This document shows positions 28,964 through 36,063 of a stretch of DNA of 56,229 bases, in pieces. Location: positions 1 through 56,229 of the forward strand of contig CAADGB010000246.1 of NCBI GenBank assembly GCA_900696455.1, read 5' to 3'. The DNA is from an uncultured delta proteobacterium (GTDB taxonomy: Bacteria > Myxococcota_A > Polyangia > Haliangiales > Haliangiaceae). The translations under genes were made by a program, and so were the position numbers. Below the pieces are notes generated by a model. The model was given only the letters and a program-made list of their open reading frames with translations. It was not told the origin of the DNA and ran no database searches. Position 1 is the stretch's first letter. Each line of letters begins with the position of its first letter.

Positions 28964-30168
28964 GGCAGCACGCGGTTGACCGTCGCCACCAGCTCGTCGG
29001 CCTCGGCGTCCGACAGCACCAGCGGGGGCAGGAACTGCAGCACGCGCGGATCGTTGTTGGCCCACACCGCGAACACGCCGGCGTCGTACAGCGCGCGCGC
29101 CGCGAACATGCCGCCGCGCTCCATGGCGAAGGCCAGGCCCATGAACATGCCGCGGCGGCGCAGCGTGTACGAGCGCCCGGTGAGCCCCGCCGCCAGGCGC
29201 TCGCCGAGGGCGCCGACCCGCTCGAGGAAGCCCGGCGCCTCGATCACGTCGAGCACGGCCAGGGCGGCGGCGCAGCCGGGCTCGGCGCCGCCGAAGGTCG
29301 AGATGTGCACGAACGGGTGGGTGTCGAAGACCCCGTGCAGGGCCCGGGTCATGAGCGTGGCGGCGATCGGGTAGACGCCGCCCGACAGGCCCTTGCCGGT
29401 GATCACCACGTCGGGGGCCACGCCCTCGTGCTGGTAGCACCACACCCGCCCGGTGCGGCCGAGGCCGGTCTGCACCTCGTCGAGCACGAGCATGGCGCCG
29501 CGCGCGCGGCAGAGGGCGGCGACGGCGGCGAGGTAGCCGTCGCGGGCGATGGGCATGCCCAGGGTCGCCGGGATCGGCTCGAGCAGCACCGCGGCGGTGT
29601 CGTCGCCGACCGCGGCGTCGAGCGCGGCCAGATCGTCGAACGGCACCTGCACGAAGCCCGGGGGCTGCGGACCGAAGACGTCGCGGTACGCCGGATCGCC
29701 GGCGGCCATCGCCAGCCCGGTGTGCCCGTGGTAGCCGCCGCGTGCCGAGACGATCGTGGACCGCCCGGTGCCGGCGCGCACGACCTTGATCGCCAGGTCG
29801 GCGGCCTCGCCGCCCGACACGCCGAACACCACGCCCGGCAGGTCCCCGCCGGTGGTGCGCACCAGCCGCTCGGCCAGCGCCGCGCGGTGCCCCGACACCA
29901 GGTGGTGGTTGCCGAGGTCGACGTCGTCGAGGGCGGCCCGCACCGCGGCGATCACCGCCGGGTGGCGGTGGCCGAGGTTGAAGACGCCGCCGTTGCAGTG
30001 ACAGTTGAGCCAGCGCCGGTCGGAGTAGGCGTCGCCGAACCACACGCCGGCGCGCGGGCCCATGACCACGTCGAGGCCGGCCTGATCGAAGGTCGCGACC
30101 TTGCCGCGGTTGACGTGCGCGGCGAACGCCGCCTTGACCGCCGCGCGGTCCGCGTAGGGTTGCTTCAC
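28960..30168 (-). CDS. class III PLP-dependent aminotransferase
   Basis: A 402-residue protein beginning VKQPYADRAAVKAAFAAHVN with GTG 30168; GTG 30201 is an alternative start but adds Arg/Gly-rich residues. Family features are NLGHRHPAVIAAV, FGVSGGEAADLAIKVVRAGT for phosphate binding, ARGGYHGHTGLAMA, MLVLDEVQTGLGRTG with the PLP-ring Asp, and VVITGKGLSGGVYP with the Schiff-base Lys. The STFGGAEPGCAAALAVLDVI segment is also typical. Substrate cannot be assigned; ornithine, diaminobutyrate or acetylornithine types are all possible. It is the first gene of a two-gene unit with the kinase-fold protein, overlapping by four bases. Confidence 0.9.
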   Translation of the reverse strand: MKQPYADRAAVKAAFAAHVNRGKVATFDQAGLDVVMGPRAGVWFGDAYSDRRWLNCHCNGGVFNLGHRHPAVIAAVRAALDDVDLGNHHLVSGHRAALAERLVRTTGGDLPGVVFGVSGGEAADLAIKVVRAGTGRSTIVSARGGYHGHTGLAMAAGDPAYRDVFGPQPPGFVQVPFDDLAALDAAVGDDTAAVLLEPIPATLGMPIARDGYLAAVAALCRARGAMLVLDEVQTGLGRTGRVWCYQHEGVAPDVVITGKGLSGGVYPIAATLMTRALHGVFDTHPFVHISTFGGAEPGCAAALAVLDVIEAPGFLERVGALGERLAAGLTGRSYTLRRRGMFMGLAFAMERGGMFAARALYDAGVFAVWANNDPRVLQFLPPLVLSDAEADELVATVNRVLP

Positions 30169-30275
30169 GGCGCGAGCATACCCGCCGCGCCGCCCGGGCA
30201 CCGCGCCGCGCTCGCGCCCGTCGCCCCCGCCGCCCGGGGCATCGCGCCGGGCTCCCGCGCCCGCGCCCGCGCCCG

Positions 30276-30311
30276 AAAACGGCGACGGGCGCGGCCGGCG
30301 CCGCGCCCGTC
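30276..30311 (-). terminator. Rho-independent-like terminator of the TPGYWK lipoprotein gene
   Basis: A perfect 11-base stem (arms 30284-30294 and 30301-30311, GACGGGCGCGG and its complement) with a 6-base loop lies about 50 bases downstream of the lipoprotein stop. On the minus strand it is followed, after four bases, by TTTT (30276-30279). The T-run is short, so efficiency is uncertain. Confidence 0.5.
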
Positions 30312-30362
30312 GTCAGGAGGAGAGATCACCACGGCGCGGCCGGCCGGGGCCGGCGCGCCCGC

Positions 30363-31850
30363 TCACTCGTCGCAGTGACCGGGGCCGATGAGGCCGTTGT
30401 TGTAGCGATCCAGCGTCTCCGCCAGGGCGATCGCCTGGCTCCGCGCGAAGCCCTTCTTGCCCAGCGCTGCCGACGACGGGCCGTAGGCCTGGAACAGCGC
30501 GGTCGCGGCGTCGAAGGCGTCCTGGGCGGCGGCGAAGTCGGCGCCGTTCAGCCGGTTGAGCGCGGCCGCGATGTAGGCGTGGGCCAGGATGTAGTAGGCG
30601 TTGCCGGCCGGCGCCGTGTGCAGCGCGGTGTAGTAGCTGCCGCCGCTGGTGAAGAACGGGGTGTCGGCGCCCTGCGGGAGCTGCGCCCAGGTGTCGTCAT
30701 ACGGCGCCGGGCCGTACTCGCTGTGGGTCTTCCAGTAGCCCGGGGTCAGGCTGCAGCCGGTCGCGCACGGCACCTCGCCGCCCACGGTCCAGGTCGCGGC
30801 CTCGCTGGCGCCGGTGGACTTGCCCACGTACCAGGCGGTGTTCACGACCTCGAACGGGCCGCAGACCGCGAACGGGCCGACCTCGGCGCTGTACGAGAAC
30901 GTCCGCGGCCCGTCGCTGGCGCAGGTGGTGCCGAGCAGCTCGCCGGCGACGTGGTCGTCGAACACGTCGACGCAGGTGTCGACCAGCACGCTCTGGGTGG
31001 TGTGCTTGGCGAAGCTGGCGATCTCGAGGCTACGGTCGACCGCGACCGAGCCGTCGGAGACCACGTCGACGTAGACCAGCCGGTCGGCGGTGTCGGGCAC
31101 GTCGACGCGCCAGTTGCAGGTCAGCGTGCGGAACGCCGGCATCACGTACGGGAACGTGACCGGGCAGGTCACGGTCGCGGCCAGCTCGCCGACCATCACC
31201 GTCACCGCGTCGATCGTCGGGGTGTACGGGGTCGGGTTGTTGATGAAGACCGGGCCGTCGATGTACTGGTGGACGGTGGTGACGGTCGAGGGCGCCACGG
31301 TCACGGTGTAGTCGGCGACGTAGGTCTGGCCCTCGGCGAGGGTGAGCGCGACGTCGAGGCCGGTCTTGGCGATGTCCCACTCCTGCTGGCCGCGGTACTT
31401 GGCGTAGGCGTTGGGGTTGAGGAAGAGCTCGTAGTCCCAGCAGAACGAGACCGCGTCGGTCGGCGCGTAGCCGCCGTTCACCTGATCGAGCGCGCCCAGG
31501 CTGGGCCAGCCGTTGGCCTCGTTCAGCTCCCAGACCGTGGTGTCGGTCCCCGCGTGGACCAGCACGCCGTCGAGACGGAGGCTCGACTGGGTGTAGAAGA
31601 AGACGGTGTGGGTGTCGTTGTAGTAGCGGAAGAGGAGGCGGTTGCCGGCGTCGAGCTGGTACCAGCCGTCCACCGGCGACTCGATGCGAAACTCGTGCGT
31701 GCCGATCCCGAGGCTGGCGCAATCGGCGCCGCCGGGGACGACCCGGACCGAGAGTCCGTGGGTGCCGAGGTCGGGGCCCGAGGGGTCCTCGGCGCAGCCG
31801 GTGAGCGCCAGGGCGCCCATCGCGGCAAGAGCAGGAATGGTGGTTCGCAT
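30363..31850 (-). CDS. secreted lipoprotein with TPGYWK motif
   Basis: A 495-residue protein with a strong ribosome site (AGGAGG) before ATG 31850, a signal peptide and the lipobox LALTGC. The middle is a long beta-rich region of repeated domains (TYVADYTVTVAPSTVTTVHQ, LTCNWRVDVPDTADRLVYVD) that resemble Ig-like folds. Near residue 370 it carries CSLTPGYWKTHSEYGPAPYD, the TPGYWKxH motif found in many secreted bacterial proteins. It is followed by a helical C-terminal domain with HAYIAAALNRLNGADFAAAQ. Function is unknown. Its upstream region is the least GC-rich part of the window and holds repeated CTGTCAG motifs, so it is likely regulated. Confidence 0.82.
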   Translation of the reverse strand: MRTTIPALAAMGALALTGCAEDPSGPDLGTHGLSVRVVPGGADCASLGIGTHEFRIESPVDGWYQLDAGNRLLFRYYNDTHTVFFYTQSSLRLDGVLVHAGTDTTVWELNEANGWPSLGALDQVNGGYAPTDAVSFCWDYELFLNPNAYAKYRGQQEWDIAKTGLDVALTLAEGQTYVADYTVTVAPSTVTTVHQYIDGPVFINNPTPYTPTIDAVTVMVGELAATVTCPVTFPYVMPAFRTLTCNWRVDVPDTADRLVYVDVVSDGSVAVDRSLEIASFAKHTTQSVLVDTCVDVFDDHVAGELLGTTCASDGPRTFSYSAEVGPFAVCGPFEVVNTAWYVGKSTGASEAATWTVGGEVPCATGCSLTPGYWKTHSEYGPAPYDDTWAQLPQGADTPFFTSGGSYYTALHTAPAGNAYYILAHAYIAAALNRLNGADFAAAQDAFDAATALFQAYGPSSAALGKKGFARSQAIALAETLDRYNNGLIGPGHCDE

Positions 31851-32143
31851 GGTCGTGTCCTCCTGCCTGACAGACCCTTACACATTCCGTGCCTGCTGTC
31901 AGCAGTACGCTATCTTACTCTCTGAAGCGCAAGAGCAACCGTGACTGCGACAATTCCGCATTCTGCTGGCTGGTCGAGTGGCCAGTGCCGTGACCGGATG
32001 TCTCACCAGGGGCGACTCCTGCCCCGGCGCTGTCAGATCTGTCAGGACGGGTAGCGGTCGGGTAGCTGACGGCCCACCACGGCCAGCGTCAGCCCGGTCG
32101 GGCTACCGCGCCTCGGCGGACCACCGCGAGAGCGTCACCGCGG
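31851..32143. promoter_or_regulatory. intergenic region with four CTGTCAG motifs and a palindrome
   Basis: This region is markedly less GC-rich than its surroundings. CTGTCAG occurs at 31896-31902, 32030-32036 and 32039-32045, and in reverse at 31867-31873. The second lies within a perfect 13-base palindrome, CTGCTGTCAGCAG (31893-31905). On the minus strand TAAGAT near 31911-31916 could serve as a -10 box, with TTGCTC 15 bases upstream. It is the probable control region of the TPGYWK lipoprotein gene; the end of the PhnD-like gene lies on its other side. Confidence 0.5.
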
Positions 32144-33076
32144 TCAGAGCGGACCGAGCTCGCTCGCCGGCACCCGGCGCCACTCGATCAGATGTCGACC
32201 GCCGGGCACGAGGTCGGCCACCGAGCGATCGGTCTCGCGCAGGAGGTCGTGGACGGCGCGGTACGCCTCGTCGTCGATGGGCGCGAAGCCGGTGATGCCG
32301 GCGATCCGCCCCAGCAGCGCCTGGCCCTCGGCCGTCGCGGCCAGCTCGACGAGCGCGGCCTCGACGCGAGCGCGCGCCGCCGGCTGCACGCGGGCGGCGA
32401 AGAACACCGGCTCGTTGGGCACCGTGCCGGTCGGCGCCAGCGCGCGCAGGCCGGGGCGCGGCGCGGCGAAGGTCGCGGCGGCGTCGACCGTGCCGTCGCG
32501 GAGGGCGGCCACCGCCGCGTCGTGGCTGCCGGCGAGGTGCGCCGCGACCTCGACCCCGGCGCGGGCGAGCGCGCTGGCCGGCAGCAGGTATCCGGTGGTC
32601 GACGTGCCGTCGACGTAGGCCACCTTGCGGCCGCGCAGGTCGGCGAGGGTCTGGAACGGCGCGTCCTCGCGCACCAGCAGCACGCCGGCGAACTCGCGCC
32701 CACTCTGGCGGACGAGCTGCAGGCCCGCCCGCACGCCCAGCTCCTGATGAGCCAGGAGGTACTCGAACAGCGGCAGGATGCCGGCGTCGGTCGTGGTCAT
32801 GCCCGCGGCCTTGACCGCGGCGGCGCCGGTCGGATGCACCCGGACGCGGACCGTCAACCCCGAGCGCCGGGCGAGCTCCTGCTCCAGCGCCTGGGCGTCG
32901 GCAGCAGTGGCGTGGGCCGCCGACACGATCAGCCCGAACGGGTTGTCGGCGCTGCCGGTGGTGCCTCGATCGCGGCGGCAGGCCACGGCGGTCGCGGCCA
33001 GCGCGACGATGGCGACCAGCGCGACGCTGCGCGCGACCGCGCCCCCGACGATCCTCGCTGCGCGTCCCCCGGACAT
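32144..33076 (-). CDS. PhnD-family phosphate/phosphonate-type substrate-binding lipoprotein
   Basis: A 310-residue protein with a signal peptide and a lipobox-like TAVAC at Cys33. The mature part shows the PhnD-like fold: NPFGLIVSAAHATAADAQAL opening, TTTDAGILPLFEYLLAH, ALADLRGRKVAYVDGTSTTG hinge strand, GVEVAAHLAGSHDAAVAALR and GTVDAAATFAAPRPGLRAL. Such proteins bind phosphate, phosphite or phosphonate for an ABC importer. No permease or ATPase gene adjoins it, so it is an orphan that either serves a distant transporter or acts as a sensor. It is divergent from the VTT protein gene, with 118 bases between. Confidence 0.87.
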   Translation of the reverse strand: MSGGRAARIVGGAVARSVALVAIVALAATAVACRRDRGTTGSADNPFGLIVSAAHATAADAQALEQELARRSGLTVRVRVHPTGAAAVKAAGMTTTDAGILPLFEYLLAHQELGVRAGLQLVRQSGREFAGVLLVREDAPFQTLADLRGRKVAYVDGTSTTGYLLPASALARAGVEVAAHLAGSHDAAVAALRDGTVDAAATFAAPRPGLRALAPTGTVPNEPVFFAARVQPAARARVEAALVELAATAEGQALLGRIAGITGFAPIDDEAYRAVHDLLRETDRSVADLVPGGRHLIEWRRVPASELGPL

Positions 33077-33194
33077 GTCCCCTGGTAGCCCCGGCGCCCC
33101 GGGAAGTCAACGCCCGCGGGTCCCGTGCGCCCGCGCACCCCGCGCCCGCCCCGAACCTTGCCTCCCCTGCCGGCGTGTGGAACGTTGGCGGCCC

Positions 33195-34076
33195 ATGGCC
33201 CGCCGCTTCGGCATCAGGCGCCTGCGCCGCGTCGAGCTGAGCCGGTACTGGCGCATGTTCGTGGTCGCGCTCGGCGCGCTGGCGGTCGCCGGCGCCGCCA
33301 TCCTCGTCCTGGCGCCGGCCTTCGCCGGCGTCTTCCTGCTCGCGCTCTACTGCATCCCCACCAACTCGGTCTTCCCCTTCCCCCACGAGCCCGGCGTCCT
33401 CTACGTCGCGCGCTTCTACGACCCGCTGTGGATCACGCTCGCCGCGACCGCCGGCAGCGTCGTGGTCAGCTTCTCCGACTACGCCCTCGTCGACTGGGCG
33501 ATGCGGCACCCGCGCAGCCAGGGCGCGCGCGAGGCGCGGATGTTCCGGTGGGCGGTGCGATGGATCGCCCGCGCGCCGTTCGCGATCATCGTCCTGTTCA
33601 CGTTCGTGCCGCTGCTGCCGCTGTCGCTGGTGCGCGGCCTGGCCCCGGCGGCGGGCTACCCGGTTGGTCGCTACATCCTGGCCCAGATCGTCGGCCGCCT
33701 GCCGCGCTTCTACGGCCTGGCGTGGCTGGGCGCGGTGCTCGAGCCTCCGGGCTGGCTCCTGCTCGCGCTGTTCGCGATGCTGCTGGTGTCCCTGTGGCTG
33801 GGCGCGCGCACCCGCACCGAGGGCGAGGTCGACGTCGCCGAGGTCACCGAGCCGCTGGTCGCGCCGTCGCCCGAGCTCGAGGTCGTGGTCGTCCCCGATC
33901 TGAGCGACCCCGAGCACCCGGTCGCCGTCGATCCGGACGCCCCCGCCGGGCCCGTGGCGACGTCGCCGCCGCCCTCCCCGCCCGGCGACGCGCCCGCGGC
34001 CGCGCCCGAGGACAGCACGCCGGCGTCGAGCCAGCGCAGGAGCAGCGACACCGCCCGCTCGTCGGCCGCCGGCTGA
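33195..34076 (+). CDS. VTT-domain (SNARE-associated/DedA-like) membrane protein
   Basis: A 293-residue protein, MARRFGIRRLRRVELSRYWR, with five or so membrane helices between residues 20 and 207. Family features are ALYCIPTNSVFPFPHEPGVL and FTFVPLLPLSLVRGLAPAAG, followed by GRYILAQIVGRLPRFYGLA, which match the VTT core. These proteins are scramblase- or transporter-like in the inner membrane. The last 87 residues are an acidic, Pro-rich tail not needed for the core. That tail overlaps the convergent bufC gene by 367 bases. ATG 33195 fits the start of the homologous region. Confidence 0.82.
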   Translation: MARRFGIRRLRRVELSRYWRMFVVALGALAVAGAAILVLAPAFAGVFLLALYCIPTNSVFPFPHEPGVLYVARFYDPLWITLAATAGSVVVSFSDYALVDWAMRHPRSQGAREARMFRWAVRWIARAPFAIIVLFTFVPLLPLSLVRGLAPAAGYPVGRYILAQIVGRLPRFYGLAWLGAVLEPPGWLLLALFAMLLVSLWLGARTRTEGEVDVAEVTEPLVAPSPELEVVVVPDLSDPEHPVAVDPDAPAGPVATSPPPSPPGDAPAAAPEDSTPASSQRRSSDTARSSAAG

Positions 34077-34747
34077 GCGGCCAGCGGCTCGCACGCCGCG
34101 GCGAAGCTGGCGCCGGCGGCGAGCGCGGTCAGCACCGGGGCCTCGTCGGCCTCGAGCGTGCGGTGGACGACCGTGACCTCGCGCCGCCACACCAGCACCG
34201 CGCGGGCGAGCGGCCGGGGCGTGGGCGGCGGCCGGTCTTCCTCGAGCGCGTCCCACAGCTCGTCGGCGTTCCAGGCCAGCGCCACGAGCTGCGCCGACGG
34301 CACCAGCGCCAGCCGCAGCCCCGGGAAGTCCTCGGGGGCGAGCCGGGCGAGGTCGTCGCGCCCCAGCGGGGTCACGTCGCGGCCCCCGTCGAAGGCCTCG
34401 AGCCGCGCCCGCTCGAGGCGCGCCAGCTCGACCAGGTGCGGCGGCTCCCCGCGGGCGGCGAGGAAGCCGGCCAGGTCGCGCCCGACCTCGCGCAGCGACG
34501 GGTGGGCCGGCGGATGCGCGCGCAGGTAGTCGGGGGTCAGCGCGCGCACCCGGCCGGTCAGCGCCTCGAGCTTGGGGTAGTCGGCGACCAGCACGCCGGC
34601 GATGCGCGCGGTGTACGCGTGGGCGTAGACGCGCAGGCGGGCGAGGCCGTCGCCGTCGTCCTCGATCAGCGCGCGCGCGTCCGCGAGCGGCGCGGCGCCG
34701 GTCACCGCGGCATGGAACCCGGCCAGCACGCGCGCGAGCTCGCTCAT
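33710..34747 (-). CDS. bufC: BufC/HvfC-type partner of an MNIO RiPP enzyme (DUF2063)
   Basis: A 345-residue protein starting at ATG 34747, overlapping the bufB TGA by four bases. The N-terminal domain is the HvfC/BufC (DUF2063) type: ELARVLAGFHAAVTGAAPLA, RLRVYAHAYTARIAGVLVAD, YPKLEALTGRVRALTPDYLR, AHPPAHPSLREVGRDLAGFL. The C-terminal domain ends in the conserved-looking VSLLLRWLDAGVLS near residue 245. About 99 low-complexity Ser/Thr/Gly residues follow because no stop occurs until 33710. In characterised systems this protein recruits the precursor peptide to the DUF692 enzyme. The tail is antisense to the VTT protein gene and may be unimportant, or the frame may contain a sequencing error. 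Confidence 0.85.
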   Translation of the reverse strand: MSELARVLAGFHAAVTGAAPLADARALIEDDGDGLARLRVYAHAYTARIAGVLVADYPKLEALTGRVRALTPDYLRAHPPAHPSLREVGRDLAGFLAARGEPPHLVELARLERARLEAFDGGRDVTPLGRDDLARLAPEDFPGLRLALVPSAQLVALAWNADELWDALEEDRPPPTPRPLARAVLVWRREVTVVHRTLEADEAPVLTALAAGASFAAACEPLAAQPAADERAVSLLLRWLDAGVLSSGAAAGASPGGEGGGDVATGPAGASGSTATGCSGSLRSGTTTTSSSGDGATSGSVTSATSTSPSVRVRAPSHRDTSSIANSASRSQPGGSSTAPSHARP

Positions 34748-35637
34748 GACGGCCCCGCCGGTCCGCCACCGTCCGCCGCGCCGCCGCGTCGCGCCGCGCC
34801 GGCGATCGCGCGCGCCCGCCCCAGCTCGGCCACCAGCTCGGCCAGGGGCGGGAGGTGGTCGTCGCGCTCGAGGCAGGTGGCCGCGGCCGGGAAGCGGCGG
34901 GCGGCGCGGGCGTAGAGCGCCCACACCTCGTCGCGGACCGGCGCGTCGTGGGTGTCGATGAGCAGGGCGCCGCCGTGGCTGTGCCCGGCGAGGTGCAGGT
35001 AGCCGACGCGCTCGACCGGGATCGCGGCGAGGTAGGCGGCGGCGTCCCAGCCGTGGTTCCGGCACGACACGAAGACGTTGTTGACGTCGAGCAGGAGCCC
35101 GCAGTCGGCGCGGCGCGCGACCTCGGCCAGGAACGTCGCCTCGTCGAGCTCGGCGCCGCGCAGGACGACGTAGGTCGACGGGTTCTCGAGCAGGATGCGC
35201 CGCCCCAGCCGCTCCTGCACCGCGGCGACCCGGGCCGCGACGTGGGCCAGCGCCTCCTCGGTGTACGGCAGCGGCAGGAGGTCGTGGGTGTTGTGGCCGC
35301 CCAGCGAGGTCCAGCACAGGTGATCGGAGACCACGGCCGGCTCGACCTCGGCGCACAGCGCCGCCACCCGATCGAGGTAGGCGTGATCGAGCGGATCGGT
35401 CGAGCCGATCGACAGCGAGACGCCGTGCAGCGCGAGCGGGGTGTGGGCGCGCACCGCGCGCAGCACGCGGCGCGGGTTGCCGCCGTCGACCAGGAAGTTC
35501 TCGGTGATGACCTCGAACCAGTCGACGCCGGCGACCGGGCCGCTCATCGCCTCGCGGTGGTGATCGCGGCGGAGCCCGAGGCCGAACCCGAGCCCGCCCC
35601 CGGGCGAGGGGCCCGGGGTGACGGCGAGGTCGCCCAT
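34744..35637 (-). CDS. bufB: BufB-type multinuclear non-heme iron oxidase (MNIO, DUF692)
   Basis: A 297-residue TIM-barrel enzyme related to MbnB. Family motifs appear in order: GLGLRRDHHREA, DWFEVITENF, LHGVSLSIGSTDPLD with a metal His, VSDHLCWTSLGGHNTHDLLP with a metal His, RRILLENPSTYV with a metal Glu, LLLDVNNVFVS with Asp and Asn ligands, YLHLAGHSHGG, LIDTHDAPV and a final CLERDDHLP Glu. All expected iron ligands are therefore present. It should oxidise Cys residues of the adjacent BufA core, giving thiooxazole-type heterocycles in characterised bufferins. ATG 35637 is chosen, 19 bases after the bufA stop; in-frame GTGs at 35646, 35652 and 35682 are alternatives. It is translationally coupled to bufC. 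Confidence 0.92.
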   Translation of the reverse strand: MGDLAVTPGPSPGGGLGFGLGLRRDHHREAMSGPVAGVDWFEVITENFLVDGGNPRRVLRAVRAHTPLALHGVSLSIGSTDPLDHAYLDRVAALCAEVEPAVVSDHLCWTSLGGHNTHDLLPLPYTEEALAHVAARVAAVQERLGRRILLENPSTYVVLRGAELDEATFLAEVARRADCGLLLDVNNVFVSCRNHGWDAAAYLAAIPVERVGYLHLAGHSHGGALLIDTHDAPVRDEVWALYARAARRFPAAATCLERDDHLPPLAELVAELGRARAIAGAARRGGAADGGGPAGPS

Positions 35638-35656
35638 GCCGCCCACGCCCACCGGC

Positions 35657-36016
35657 TCAGGGCCGGTTGGTGACCTTGCCACCCTTCTGGTTGCACTCGT
35701 CCTCGGTCATCGGCAGGACGCCCTGCCCCTTGCACTCGTTCTGGCCGCCGCAGCCGTGCTTCTCGGTCTTGCACGTGCTCTGGCCCTTGCACTCGTTGAC
35801 GCCGTAGCAGTCGACCTTGGCCACCTTCTCGGCGGCCGGATCGGGCTTGGCCGCCGGATCGGGCTTGGCCGCCGGATCGGGCTTGGCCGCCGGGTCGGGC
35901 TTGGCCGCCGGGCCGGCCGACGGCTGCGCCTCGGTCTTGTCTTCCTTCTTGCACGCCGTGGCGAACAGCGTGCCGGCGGTGAACGCGATCAGGGCACCAG
36001 TCTTCGCGAGCTTCAC
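35657..36016 (-). CDS. bufA: bufferin-type (BufA2-like) Cys-rich RiPP metallophore precursor
   Basis: A 119-residue precursor starting at GTG 36016 with a good ribosome site (GGAGGA). Residues 1-21 form a Sec signal peptide (LAKTGALIAFTAGTLFATA). The signal ends A-T-A just before Cys22, which fits either signal peptidase I or a weak lipobox. Residues 35-62 are a linker of four AKPDPA-type repeats. The Cys-rich core (70-108) has six Cys with spacing C-x5-C-x5-C-x6-C-x5-C-x12-C and the repeated NECKGQ motif (CYGVNECKGQSTC and CGGQNECKGQG). This matches the BufA2 pattern, and the next two genes encode its MNIO enzyme and partner. The modified product should bind copper in the periplasm. Confidence 0.9.
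   Translation of the reverse strand: MKLAKTGALIAFTAGTLFATACKKEDKTEAQPSAGPAAKPDPAAKPDPAAKPDPAAKPDPAAEKVAKVDCYGVNECKGQSTCKTEKHGCGGQNECKGQGVLPMTEDECNQKGGKVTNRP
35832..35909 (-). repeat. 18-bp repeats encoding the AKPDPA linker of BufA
   Basis: Four near-perfect tandem 18-base units (GCCGCCGGATCGGGCTTG on the plus strand) encode the hexapeptide AKPDPA on the minus strand. Copy number changes would vary the distance between the signal peptide and the Cys-rich core in steps of six residues. Confidence 0.85.
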
Positions 36017-36063
36017 GTGGGGTCCTCCAGGAGCCGGTGAGCTGGTTACGGTAGCATGGAAGC
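36017..36063. promoter_or_regulatory. 47-bp divergent region between bufA and di-haem peroxidase
   Basis: Only 47 bases separate the two GTG starts. It contains the bufA ribosome site (GGAGGA on the minus strand). At least one promoter must therefore lie inside the opposite gene's 5' end. I could not place promoter boxes. Confidence 0.4.

Noticed and set aside
30312-30330. AGGAGGAGAG on the plus strand, resembling a strong ribosome site
   Set aside because: No ATG, GTG or TTG with a credible coding frame follows it; the gene on the opposite strand ends here.
36044-36049. GTAACC on the minus strand as an ECF-sigma -35 box for bufA
   Set aside because: It lies only about 28 bases from the bufA start codon, so a matching -10 box would fall on the ribosome site, and none is visible at the right spacing.
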